Source of the DNA: Smallanthus sonchifolius
Taxonomy: Eukaryota; Streptophyta; Magnoliopsida; Asterales; Asteraceae
Length of the DNA stretch: 64,000 bases
Reading direction: 5' to 3'
NCBI GenBank assembly: GCA_023525975.1
Contig: JAKNSE010000034.1
Location: 3,472,001 to 3,536,000 of the forward strand
The position numbers were made by a program, and so were the translations under genes. Positions 39,201 to 48,455 of the stretch are shown here, in pieces (within the stretch, counting starts at the first letter, position 1; every line of letters starts with the position of its first letter). Under the pieces are notes generated by a model. The model saw nothing but the letters and a program-made list of their open reading frames with translations. It was not told where the DNA came from and did no database searches.

Positions 39201-41982
39201 ATACAATGGTTAGCTACATTGAATACGGTCCAGGCAAATTGGAATAAAATGTTTTTGATGTTTACTATAGCGGGCCAAGAATATAAACTGCAGGGAGTGA
39301 CACCTGGGACTCAGAACTCTGCAGCATTTCATCACCTCACCATCGAACCATTCAAGGAACAATCGACAGGAGAGAAGGATCAGAGTTCCCTTACCCGACT
39401 TGAGGACAAGTCGTTTGTCTGGGCAGGCTGTATTGATACAGACCATCTTCTGTCCGGGCGGGTTTTAGGGCCGGATCAGCTGGATCCAGGAAGTAAATGG
39501 AGCTGTTGAAATGGGGCTGCTGATCCAGAAAGCAAATGGGACCATTGAAATGAGACTTTTGATCTTTAGGGGAATAAATGTCCAAAAACTGTCAACTCTT
39601 GGGCTTCACCTTCATGTCTATTTAAGTTCTTATGCTTTAGCTTTAGGAGTGTCTTGGTTTTTATCTAAATTAGTTCTGTGATCAGAATTGTGGAGACTAG
39701 CCCCTCTCGAATCGGGCCAACTATCCTTGTTTTTGTTTATTTTAATAAATCATATTTCCGGTTTCTATCAAATTCTTTGATCATCTCTTTTCCAACACAT
39801 GAGATGAACTAATTTATTGATCGTCATTTATGGATACTTATCTTCTCATGGGATTATTACTTTTGTCTTTACTACTAGATGTGACAATTTCTACCCTTTG
39901 CTATGAATTATGTCGATTTGTGTTGTTTCTTATCTCAAACGGGCCAAGTCAAAACTTTTAAATTGAAAGGCAATGAGTTGAATGGGTCTAAAGTTGCTAA
40001 AATGTATTTATTGCATACAACTTTCCAAATCATTTTATTAAATTTAATTATTATTGTTAAGATATAGTTCCTGTGATTATATATAAGGCCTTTATTGTTT
40101 ATAAAAATTCCCTATATTGGAAAAAAGTGATTGGCACAAATTACCGATTTTGACCCGTTACCCAATTCGTCCATCTTTCCACCATTAGTGGCTATATATT
40201 CGCTTGACTGTGTTCATTATTTTATGTTACACGTCTGTGAAAGACATTTATTTATTGGACTTCATTTCAGTTTTTTAAAAGATCATATTTAGCAAAAATG
40301 TATATATTGTGGGACTGATGGTTATAAAAATATATATATTTTATGTTACACGTCTGTGAAAGACGTTTATTTATTGGACTTCATTTTAATTTTTTAAAAG
40401 ATCATGTTTAGCAAAAATGTATATATTGTGGGACTGATGGTTATATAATTGTTTGCAAGTCCTAAATCTGGAATCAACTTTGACTTTTAAGCATCATTAC
40501 ATCAAATAATTGTATTCTAACATCAAACTGAGTAAGAACTGCTTTGATCACAAAAATAATGAATCCTGTAGGTGACACACAAACTGTTACCTGAAGAAAT
40601 TGATCTTGATTTTGAAAATGTAAAAAATAAATGTGAACAAACAATTGTATTCTAATATCAAACTGAGTAAGAACTGTTTTGATCACAAAAATAATGAATC
40701 CTGTCGGTGACATACAAAACTGTTACCTGAAGAAATTGATCTTGATTTTGAAAATGTAAAAAATAAATGTGAACTTATAATTTCAGTTTTGTTCTCTGAT
40801 TGGTAGCAATTGAAACTTCATTTTTTTTGGATTTGCAGTAGACCGGATCTACTGGATGCTGCACTGCTGCGACCTGGTAGATTAGATCGCCTCCTTTTCT
40901 GCGATTTTCCGTCACCACAAGAGAGGCTGGATATTCTAACTGTTCTTTCCAGAAAGGTAAGAATTACTAGAGGTGGCAATCTTGACTCGTTACCTTATAA
41001 TGGGTCGATTTGGGGTTATGTTTATCTAATGGGTCAATGGGTAATAAAGCTAAAGCATTTAACAATGGAAACGGGTCATTGAGCCAAACGGGTTCAAAGT
41101 CATCAGAAGAGAGTTCAAATGCATTCTAAACCATTTTATCAAATGTGTTCATTGTGTTTGTGGGTTGGCCCAACCCGTTTACTTCACATCAAGTCAAGCC
41201 GGTAGCTTTAGTAAGAAATCAAGATTCAATCCACACCTTAAAATTATTCATTTTGACCCGAACCCACTTCGACCCACCATTTTTGCCAGTCATTTTAAGG
41301 GTACACGGTCTCATTGTAGAGCTTTTGAATATCAGTTACCATTGGCTAAAGATGTGAATTTAGAGGCCATAGCTCAAAAAACAGAAGGATTTAGTGGAGC
41401 AGACCTCCAAGCTCTTTTATCAGATGCACAGCTGGCAGCTGTTCACGATCTTTTGAACAGCAAAGAAGCTCATGAGCCCGGAAATAAGCCAATCATCACC
41501 AATATACTCTTACGTTCGATTTGTGACAATGCAAGACCTTCGGTTTCAGAAGCTGAAAAACAGAGATTATACAGCATTTATGGCCAGTTCTTGGATGCTA
41601 AAAGATCTGCTGCTGCACAGGTCTCTCTCACACACCATTTTGGATTTTTAGGTCAAATGAGTTTTGTTTTTTTCAACTTAAGATTTGATCAAGATTCTAT
41701 GCATCCTCTGCAAATATTCATTATCTAAGCTAGAGGTGGCAAATGGGTGGGTTGTGTAACTACAATCTTTTACCGGGAGTTTTGTTCCATTCTTTTAAAT
41801 AATATTATGATCACAAAATTTTACTGAATATGTTAATACTTTTCATGTTACATTAGTACAAAAATCTGAATTCAAGTTCAAAAGTAGTCTGCTTTGACCC
41901 TTAAAAAGTCAAAAGTCAATTTTTTTGCTTACTATTTGTGCAGTCAAGAGACGCAAAAGGGAAAAGAGCAACCCTTGCATGA
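27250..41982 (+). CDS. PEX1: Peroxisome biogenesis AAA ATPase PEX1 (complete, 17 exons)
   Basis: Exons: 27250-27456, 27669-27842, 28758-28857, 29340-29789, 30319-31032, 31711-31802, 33683-33756, 33849-34071, 34626-34719, 34824-34978, 35158-35388, 36353-36553, 37270-37395, 37494-37555, 40839-40956, 41336-41620, 41944-41982; 1114 residues, close to the about 1130 of Arabidopsis PEX1 as I recall it. With PEX6, PEX1 extracts the PTS1 receptor PEX5 from the peroxisomal membrane. The N-terminal PEX1 domain lies in the first about 160 residues. D1 has Walker A GPPGSGKT (about 577-584) and a degenerate Walker B VVLDDLD. D2 has Walker A GPPGCGKT (865-872), Walker B LLFFDEFD (920-927) and RPDLLDAALLRPGRLD (about 969-984). 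The end SRDAKGKRATLA fits the family. An in-frame ATG two codons downstream (27256) could also start translation. Introns 6, 14 and 15 contain transposons. Confidence 0.95.
31130..31500. repeat. Dispersed intronic repeat, GAGGTGGCAA family
   Basis: Contains gggtcgggttgattgag, ggtcaaaatggtcgacc and ttgacccgttttag words of the same family as 4095-4423. It lies in PEX1 intron 5; ends are degenerate. Confidence 0.4.
31920..32115 (-). mobile_element. tRNA-derived SINE in PEX1 intron 6
   Basis: On the minus strand the head has GGCAGGGTGGTCAACG (A-box-like) and CCCAGGTTCGATCC (B box) about 30 bp apart, then a body ending near ttgtcctccaac. It is antisense to PEX1. Confidence 0.55.
32130..33640. mobile_element. 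Compound transposon block in PEX1 intron 6, including a Helitron 3' end
   Basis: The block opens gggggaggctcaaataag and closes ggttctcaacataaag...tttctcaa near 33600, followed by a TA microsatellite (33611-33635). Inside are two G-rich blocks (32270-32340, 32820-32920) around an AT-rich segment, and a Helitron-type 3' end: the hairpin-forming word CCCGTGTAATACATGGGG, then CTAG at 33241-33244, then T. A diverged copy of that end lies at about 33140-33175. No coding sequence was seen. Confidence 0.45.
34080..34340. repeat. Dispersed intronic repeat, GAGGTGGCAA family
   Basis: Contains gggtcgggttgacccat and ends cccattgccacctct. It lies in PEX1 intron 8, starting close to the splice donor after 34071. 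Confidence 0.5.
35641..35840. repeat. Dispersed intronic repeat, GAGGTGGCAA family
   Basis: Opens cagaggtggcaaagtgtg, contains gggctgacccgaac, and closes gctgaaattacaacccctag, a degenerate inverted end. It is in PEX1 intron 11. Confidence 0.5.
37567..37903 (+). repeat. 5' LTR of the TR-GAG element
   Basis: 337 bp, TG...CA ends with an inverted TGATA/TATCA terminus. It contains TTTAAG-type and AATAAA-like words (tttaataaatc near 37875) that could serve initiation and polyadenylation. It lies within PEX1 pre-mRNA, so it is a possible source of a cryptic polyadenylation or start site. Confidence 0.93.
37935..39509 (+). CDS. Gag-protease polyprotein of the TR-GAG element
   Basis: 524 residues from the ATG at 37935 (MVHTRNSE), which sits just after the primer site; an upstream in-frame ATG at 37821 lies in the LTR and is a less likely start. 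Order: coiled N-terminus (LAAIALSMETLQKEVAAIKAN), Retrotrans_gag core (MDFPSFSDGDPRGWILKAEKYF ... QEFAKRSSRVS), zinc knuckle CFRCGEKYGPGHRC, then an aspartic protease segment with LIDCGSTHNFI and DVVLGIQWL. The usual D-S/T-G catalytic triad reads D-C-G. The frame ends in LEDKSF, which matches the extreme C-terminus of chromovirus pol, and stops 76 nt inside the 3' LTR. This shows that an internal deletion joined protease to the pol tail. Confidence 0.88.
   Translation: MVHTRNSETGGGSNPDPIAAQLAAIALSMETLQKEVAAIKANPKQKSGGGSGRYEDGESSGHHSRPYRPYHKMDFPSFSDGDPRGWILKAEKYFRYYDIPDEEKVNVASMHLEGDALDLFSWLSEDQPLSFWEELVQALQKHFGPAEFQNPDEYLCSIKHTGTVQEYRQEFAKRSSRVSNWPDHCLLGVFLSGLKEELRADVRIQKPRTVYNAMSLALEFESKATHNRKGLNSQATVTTKPTSSSTTAAITPPPVPPLRISETEKQARYIKGECFRCGEKYGPGHRCKTSSFQLLEAGDQDVKDSKEDEEEVVLQGEMAEISLHAIMGMSHHPALIVHGSINSAKVSILIDCGSTHNFITDTLVTKAGLSTQVVDPFGVRIGNGDIIRCNQICKDVPLHVANLQITQDFYPFSLGGADVVLGIQWLATLNTVQANWNKMFLMFTIAGQEYKLQGVTPGTQNSAAFHHLTIEPFKEQSTGEKDQSSLTRLEDKSFVWAGCIDTDHLLSGRVLGPDQLDPGSKWSC
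39434..39770 (+). repeat. 3' LTR of the TR-GAG element
   Basis: 337 bp, same length as and, by eye, identical to the 5' LTR. The gag-protease ORF ends inside it. It is followed by the AATTC duplication. Confidence 0.93.
40215..40470. repeat. Two-copy tandem duplication, about 117 bp unit
   Basis: Both units carry ttttatgttacacgtctgtg, gtttatttattggacttcat, aaagatcat and gtgggactgatggttat. They differ by a few substitutions. Intronic in PEX1 intron 14, downstream of the TR-GAG. Confidence 0.8.
40495..40780. repeat. Two-copy tandem duplication, about 140 bp unit
   Basis: Both units carry aattgtattctaa, atcaaactgagtaagaact, aataatgaatcctgt, ctgttacctgaagaaattg and aaaaaataaatgtgaac. It is adjacent to, but unrelated in sequence to, the duplication at 40215-40470; together they make much of the 3' part of PEX1 intron 14. 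Confidence 0.8.
40968..41295. repeat. GAGGTGGCAA-family element filling most of PEX1 intron 15
   Basis: The 379-bp intron 15 (40957-41335) is mostly this element: it opens tagaggtggcaat 11 nt after the exon end and closes near tttttgccag. Internal words include gggtcgatttggggt, gggttggcccaacccg and tttgacccgaaccc. Without it the intron would be close to the plant minimum length. Confidence 0.55.
41728..41940. repeat. GAGGTGGCAA-family fragment in PEX1 intron 16
   Basis: Opens ctagaggtggcaaatggg and includes tttgacccttaaaaag near 41895. The right end lies close to the acceptor of the last exon (41944). Confidence 0.4.
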
Positions 41983-42207
41983 TGACTGACCAACCACCAT
42001 TTGATGCAATTCGCGGTTATTGCAATGGCGGGATTGTTTTGAGAAGGCAACAGACTTCATTACATGCAGGTAGCTGCTGGCGTGTTGATCTGATGGGTTC
42101 GATTAATCATAATAAGAAACATGTCCGAAGGAGGTGGATGTATACATACACTAATATAGTCCAAGTTGTCTTTATTTTTAAAAGAAAGTTACTAATTATA
42201 GATATAA
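41983..42207 (+). other. PEX1 3' UTR region
   Basis: Non-coding sequence from the PEX1 stop to the Helitron boundary. No second gene seen. Polyadenylation signals are not clear; transcription may end in the Helitron. Confidence 0.4.
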
Positions 42208-42260
42208 CTAGGTTAGAATCTCGTGTATTACACGGGCTGAATAAATGTAATGTTATATAC

Positions 42261-45200
42261 TATTAGACAGTTTTAGTTATTAGTTTATATTAGAGGGTTC
42301 TATGTGTAAATATGCTTTCTATATAATCCCTTGTAATCATCATTAATAATTACAATACACAATACAATTACCAAGTTTTTCTTGGTATCAGAGCAGGTTT
42401 TTTTCCTAACCCTAAAACTGCCGACACCTCTACCCCTAACCCTACCACAGCCGCCATTCAGCCACCTGTCAGCCATCCTCCTCCACCTCTTTTTTTTTCT
42501 TCAGCAAATCAATGGCACTCCTGGCAGCCTTCTCTACAGCAGAAAAGACTGCTCACAACTCCCACAAATTCGGTTTTACATTATCACCTACAAACTATGG
42601 GTTTTGGAAGGTTATGATCCAACCCTTTCTTCTTACAAATAATTTATTTGGATATATTGATGGAAGCATACCTTGTCCACCAGAAACTATCCCATCGGCC
42701 CCCCCCACAGGGAAGGAAACAGCCCTCGCACCACCACAGCCCAACCCAAATCATTCGACTTGGCTCTCCAATGATGCTCACGTTCGAATGCTTGTTCTTT
42801 CTACCATATCCGAGGCTTCTTACGCACCTCATACTTCCTCCAGGGAATACACCCTCAAAACCCAATTGCTTAAGATCGAGATGAAGGGAGACGAGACGCC
42901 TTCAGCCTACCTCACTCGAGCCCAGTCCTATTCGGATGCTCTTGCTAATATCGGTGAACCAATGAAGGAAAAAGACCTAGTGATGTTGGTAGTCGCGGGT
43001 CTTCGAGAAGATTACAATGGGCTGAAGACAAATCTGCTGGCCAGGGAGTTTCCCACTGCCTTTATTGAACTTCATGGCCTATTAGCCGATCACGAATACA
43101 TGATCAAGAAACCGACCAGCGATGTCTCTCCTGTTCAGGCCTTTGCTGCCTCCTCTTCTGTTTCAGCAGGTATGTCTCAACCAGCCACAATGCAGGCCCT
43201 TCAGCAACTTGTTGCTCAACTTGGGCTTCAACTTCAACCAGCCACACCAACTGGGCAGGCCCCACAGGCCTTTTACACCAACAGATTTGGCAACAACAGC
43301 CGTAACAACAGTCGTGGCCGGGGAAATTACAACACCAATCGTGGACGAGGCTCCTATAACAGCAGCCGTAATCAAGGAGGGGGAAACAGAAGCCAATTCA
43401 GTTGGGCTTCCAATCAGAACACAGTTTATGGTTCGTGTAACAGGTGTGGTATTGGGCATGTTCCTTCACAATGCCCTAATCGTGACCCTGCCACTATTCG
43501 GGGAAGACAACCATCTGCTAATTATGCTGATTCATGCTCACAGGCATCCACATCATGGCTTCCAGACACCGGTTCCACCAATCATGTTGTCCCAGATCTC
43601 TCCAACTTCGATCACACCGAGCCTTACTACGGTGAGGACAATTTTCATGTCGGCAATGGTAAGGGGTTAGCTATTCTTCACATTGGTTCCTCACATTATT
43701 ATTCACCGAACAAAACCTTTTCTCTTACTAATATACTCCACGTACCTGAAATAAAAAAAAATCTACTCTCCGTTCAAAAAATTTGCCATGACAATAATGT
43801 ATTTTTTGAATTTCACTCTACCTTTTTTTGTGTGAAGGACAAGTTTACACGCATTACCCTCCTCACGGGTCCAAGTAATGATGGGCTCTACTCTTTTTCT
43901 CTTCCACGGGCTCAACCAGTTCACAAAGTTGCTTTTTCCACCACGCGTGCATCTTCCACCACTTGGCATCAAAGGCTTGGTCATCCACATCCACAGCTTT
44001 TACATTCTATGTTATCTAAGTATTGTTTACCAGTTTTTAATAACAGTTCAAGTTCCTTTTGTAATTCTTGTTCTATTGGAAAATCAAAGAAACTTCATTT
44101 GCTAGCATCTACTTATAAAAGCAACAAACTTTTGGACTTAGTTTTCTGTGATGTATGGGGCCCAGCCCCTGTTACTTCATTTGATGGCCACAATTACTTT
44201 CTGCTGTGTGTTGATCACTTTTCTAAGTTTATGTGGATTTTTCCTTTAAAGCTTAAATCTGATGTTTATGCCACCTTTAAACGTTTTCTAGCCATGGTTG
44301 AACGACAATTTCAAACTAAGTTAAAATCTGTCCAAACTGATTGGGGAGGGGAATTTAGAAATCTTTCTCAGTTCTTCTCTCCTCTCGGTATCATCCACCG
44401 ACTATCTTGCCCACATACGAGCGAGCAAAATGGCATCGTCGAACGACGCCATCGTCATGTGGTTGAAACCGGTCTCACATTATTAGCTCAATCCACCGTC
44501 CCACAACGTTTTTGGCACTTTGCTTTCGACACAGCCGTATATCTCATAAATCGAATGCCGTCCCGAACTAACTCTAGCACTTCCCCTTTTGAACTAATCT
44601 TTAATCACAAACCCGACTTCTCATTCCTTCGGGTTTTTGGGTGTCAATGCTATCCTCATCTTCGGCCCTACAACAAACACAAAATGGATTTCCGCTCTAC
44701 ACCTTGTGTGTTCCTTGGTTATAGCACCTCCCATCACGGCTATAGGTGTTTCGATCCCACTACCGATCGCCTTTATGTAGCCCGTCATGTTCGTTTTAAC
44801 GAACAACTTTTCCCTTTTACAAACACTCCTCCCAACACTCTACAACCCACACCCTCTCCCACTCCTTATGTCTCCTCTTACCCCACCCATCATCCTGTTC
44901 CTGACCTACAAACTTCGTCTAGTCCGTCTAGTCCAGCTCCTCAATCCACCCCTGATTCAGCTCCTCACACTCCACCTTCCTCACCTATTGCCCACTCATA
45001 GTCCGTACCTCCTTCACCACCCTCTAACTCCCCGCCAGCCCAATCCCCACCTATACAAACATATAGCAGGCGCCCAAAACCACCGGCCCCTGCTTCCTCT
45101 TCTGTCCAGCAGCCCACATCTTCTGTCCAGCAGCCCTCCACCTCTCCACCAGCCCCACCTCCTGCTAGGACTCGCCCTCCTAACCTTCGGCCAAACCCAA

Positions 45201-46956
45201 AACAACCAGACAAATTCCAGCCCACTTCTTTTCACACCAACACCAGCTCCACTCCCATAGAACCAGCTTCCTTCTCCATTGCTAACAAAGATCCTCACTG
45301 GCGTAAGGCTATGGCTGATGAATACTCGGCTCTTTTGAGAAATGGGACATGGTCTTTGGTTCCACGGGTCTCTAATGCCAATGTGGTTGCTTGTAAGTGG
45401 GTATACAAACTCAAACGGGACCAAACTGGGGCTGTTACACGTCACAAAGCGCGGCTGGTCGCTAAGGGTTTTCATCAACAACCAGGTATAGATTATCAGG
45501 AGACGTTTAGTCCGGTTGTCAAACCCACTACCATACGGGTTGTACTCTCCCTTGCTGTCACCAAAAAGTGGCCCCTACGACAACTCGATGTGCAAAATGC
45601 CTTTTTGCACGGTGATCTCAAAGAAACAGTCTATCTGCAACAACCACCGGGTTTCCTTGATCCAAACAAACCGGATCATGTTTGCCTGTTGCATAAGTCC
45701 CTTTATGGTCTCAAGCAGGCCCCACGGGCCTGGTTCCAACGGCTTTCAACAGCTTTATTAGCTCTCGGCTTTCAGGGGTCCAAAACCGACCCTTCACTTT
45801 TTATCTACTCGGCACGAGGCACTCTTTTATACATGTTGGTGTATGTAGACGACATTATCCTGACAGGTAACAACTCTCAGGCCATTGACCAGGTTGTTCA
45901 CAGCCTAAGTACCTCCTTTGCTATCCAAGATATAGGTCGACTCACTTACTTTTTGGGTATTGAAATTCTCTCCAAAGGTGATGATTTGGTACTTTCCCAA
46001 AGGAAATACATTAAGGAGCTTCTTCATCGCGCGGGGCTCTCTAATGCCAAACCCGTGCCCTCTCCTATCACTACTACGGCTAACCTATCTCTCGGTGACA
46101 GTCCCCTTTTCGACAACCCGGTTAAATACCGTCAGATAGTGGGTGCTCTTCAATATGTCACCCTTTCCCGACCTGATATTACTTTTGCAGTCAACAAGGT
46201 CTGCCAGTTTATGCATTCGCCCACTGAAAATCACTGGTCCGCGGTTAAACGGCTTCTCCGTTATCTTCAGGGTACATCTGATCACGGCCTGTTACTCAAA
46301 CATAACTCTGGTTCGCTCCTGCATGCCTATACTGATGCGGCTTATAATTCCTTGAGTGCCTTTTCGGATGCAGACTGGGCTGGTTGCCCGGATGACCGTC
46401 GATCCACCGGGGGATTCGCAATCTACTTAGGTGACAATCTAATTTCATGGTCTGCTCGTAAACAAAAGACTGTCTCTCGGTCATCAACAGAATCTGAGTA
46501 CAAGGCCTTGGCTGATACAGTTGCAGAACTCACCTGGCTTGAAGCACTCCTGCGCGAACTTCATGTTCCCTTGCCTTCTGTTCCCACACTATGGTGTGAT
46601 AACCTAGGCGCTACCTACTTATCAACAAATCCAGTGTTCCATGCGCGTACAAAGCATGTAGAAGTCGATTTTCACTTTGTTAGAGAAAAGGTTGCTCAAG
46701 GGAAACTTTCTGTTCAGTTTATCTCTACCAACGATCAGATTGCGGATGTGTTCACCAAACCTCTACCTTCACAACGGTTTCTCCTTCTACGGTCCAAGCT
46801 ACAGGTCGCTTCCCGGCCTTAGCTTGCGGGGGAATATTAGACAGTTTTAGTTATTAGTTTATATTAGAGGGTTCTATGTGTAAATATGCTTTCTATATAA
46901 TCCCTTGTAATCATCATTAATAATTACAATACACAATACAATTACCAAGTTTATCT
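42261..46956 (+). mobile_element. Nearly intact Ty1/copia retrotransposon (Ale/Retrofit-like)
   Basis: LTRs of 122 bp (42261-42382, 46835-46956) start TATTAGACAG and differ at one position that I can see. The 5-bp duplication TATAC flanks it (42256-42260, 46957-46961). The primer site TGGTATCAGAGC (42383-42394) is complementary to initiator tRNA-Met, and GCGGGGGAA precedes the 3' LTR. LTRs begin TA rather than TG in both copies, so this change was present before insertion. One gag-pol frame spans the interior, broken by a single TAG. Its LTR layout and pol resemble the scrambled element at 10076-12268. Confidence 0.93.
42512..46822 (+). pseudogene. Copia gag-pol with a single in-frame amber stop
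   Basis: The frame runs MALLAAFSTAEKTAHNSH... to ...SKLQVASRP. Gag is followed by a zinc knuckle (CNRCGIGHVPSQC), protease (LPDTGSTNHVV), GAG-pre-integrase (WHQRLGHPHPQLL), integrase core (FCDVWGP, QTDWGGEF, SEQNGIVERRHR), RT (NAFLHGDLKETVYL, YVDDIILTG) and RNase H (SDADWAGCPDDRRSTGGF, STESEYKALADTVAEL). A TAG at 44999-45001 falls in a Pro/Ser-rich linker between integrase and RT; the frame continues unbroken on both sides. Compared with the gag at 10214-10875, an in-frame segment of about 19 residues after ISEAS is missing. Either change may make this copy defective. Confidence 0.9.
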
Positions 46957-46961
46957 TATAC

Positions 46962-48455
46962 TTAGTAATAAAAAAATTTATGTTTTTCAAAATCCGTGTA
47001 TTACACGAGTTGAATAAAGTTTTACGTGACAGTTATAAATTATGTTAAGTTGATTTTAAAACATTTTTTTAGCTGAGTATTACTTTTTTTTAACGTAACT
47101 GATAAATGTTAATTCATATTAAACTTTAAAAATCTGGTGTATTACACGTGTTGAATAAATGAAACGTTAACTATACTTAGTAATAAAGATTTACATATGA
47201 CATATTCATTAAAAACGTTTTATAAAAAAATTATAGAAGTTATTATTTAATAGGAGAGAGAAAAAATAATTAACTTTTTTTTATAATTAATAGGAGAGAG
47301 AAGCGGGAAAAAAAACTTGAGGATGCATTAGAAAGTGACAATTGGCACATCAAAACCTTTATTTATTATATAGTATAGATATTATTCACCAACTATGACA
47401 TGCGAGAGGCGTTTTGAGTTGGCAAGTTTGTTATATTAGTTTTGAGTTGCTACCGTTGGACTAATATGCTCAAGATACAACGTATAACATTATTGCAATT
47501 GATATATGATCCCAAAAAGGTCACAAACCGAGCAAATATTCCAATACACATCTAAACATGGTTTAACGTGTACAACCCGATTATTATGTTAAGATTGTTG
47601 TGATTAAGTAAAATGATAATATACATGAATTATAACATATTATTATATTTTATGAAGTCACATAAAATAGAAATAGTATGTAAATGCTTATTTATATAAA
47701 TGATTCATTGCGAGTATTAAGGATTTTGTATCGTGACATATAAATCTTGCATCCTATTTAAATGATAAACATTTAAATATCTATTTATTTATATAAATAA
47801 TTCATTGTGAGTATTCTGTGTTTTGTGTCATCACTTTTATATAAATCTTGCATCCTATTATAAACATTTTAAATATCTAGTTGGTTTATTATATATATTC
47901 TAGGATTATGTATATAAGAGATGCAAAAATTGTTTAGAGTAAATTACACAAATCGTCCTATATTTATACTATTTTTTTTAGATATTATCCTTTAGTAAAA
48001 AAGTTGACAGAGATTATCTTTTATGTTTACAAATTTTGTACGTTACATCCTTTGCCCTTAACCCACTTAAATTTTTTCGTTAAGTATGAGCATATGCAAT
48101 GCACATGAGGTTATTTTGATTTTTTTTTACCCATTTATATGAAAAAACAAAAAAATAAATATTTAAAAACTCAAAAAAACTCTCTCTCAACACACTCTCT
48201 AAGCCCATATCCATATATCTCTCTTTATTTCTTTTATTCTGGCCCAAAAGTAACGAGTTTTCTGGTGTTACACGAAGTTAGTGATTGAAGAAGGTTTGTC
48301 GTTCGACCACTTTGACAACTCAGCTTGACAAAGTTGATTCGGGAAACTCTACAACCTCGCTACAATCACGTAAGTTGTTCTATCGTAAGACGTGATTGGT
48401 TAAAAATGTGGAAAATTGCAAAACTAGATTTAATTTTAATTTTTTAAAAATTTAC
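46962..48455. other. Helitron remainder and AT-rich intergenic repeats
   Basis: To 47379 this is the left-over 5' half of the minus-strand Helitron. From 47380 the sequence is AT-rich with a duplicated block at about 47680-47870 (atttatataaatgattcattg / ataaatcttgcatcctat, twice). At 47940-48130 a dispersed repeat (aaattacacaaatcgtcc ... tgcacatgaggttatttt) is related to the one near 17230-17430. No gene seen. Confidence 0.45.

Larger units (their letters stand above)
37567..39770 (+). mobile_element. Young gag-protease-only LTR retrotransposon (TR-GAG type, Ty3/gypsy) in PEX1 intron 14
   Basis: Two 337-bp LTRs (37567-37903, 39434-39770) start TGATACAG and end TTTCTATCA and read as identical. 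A perfect 5-bp duplication AATTC flanks them (37562-37566, 39771-39775). The primer site TTGGTTCCATTGCCGGG follows the 5' LTR directly. The interior carries one long gag-protease ORF and no RT, RNase H or integrase. Such terminal-repeat retrotransposons with gag only must borrow RT and integrase from relatives. It is inserted 11 nt after the exon ending at 37555, in the sense of PEX1. Confidence 0.93.
42208..47379 (-). mobile_element. Small non-autonomous Helitron, split by a copia element
   Basis: On the minus strand the element begins TCTATACTATATAATAAA at 47379, after a host A, and ends with the hairpin word CCCGTGTAATACACGAG, then TTCTAACCTAG at 42208, before a host T. TC...CTAG ends, a 3' hairpin and A/T insertion are the Helitron hallmarks. 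Excluding the copia insertion it is about 460 bp. Two extra diverged copies of the hairpin/end motif lie at about 46985-47020 and 47125-47160, suggesting stacked ends. No Rep/helicase is encoded. Confidence 0.65.

Noticed and set aside
42644..43670. Overlapping ORFs on both strands in the copia gag region
   Set aside because: Shadow frames of gag-pol with low-complexity or antisense composition.
44787..45481. Proline/leucine-rich and glycine/tryptophan-rich ORFs
   Set aside because: Off-frame and antisense readings of the Pro/Ser linker between integrase and RT.
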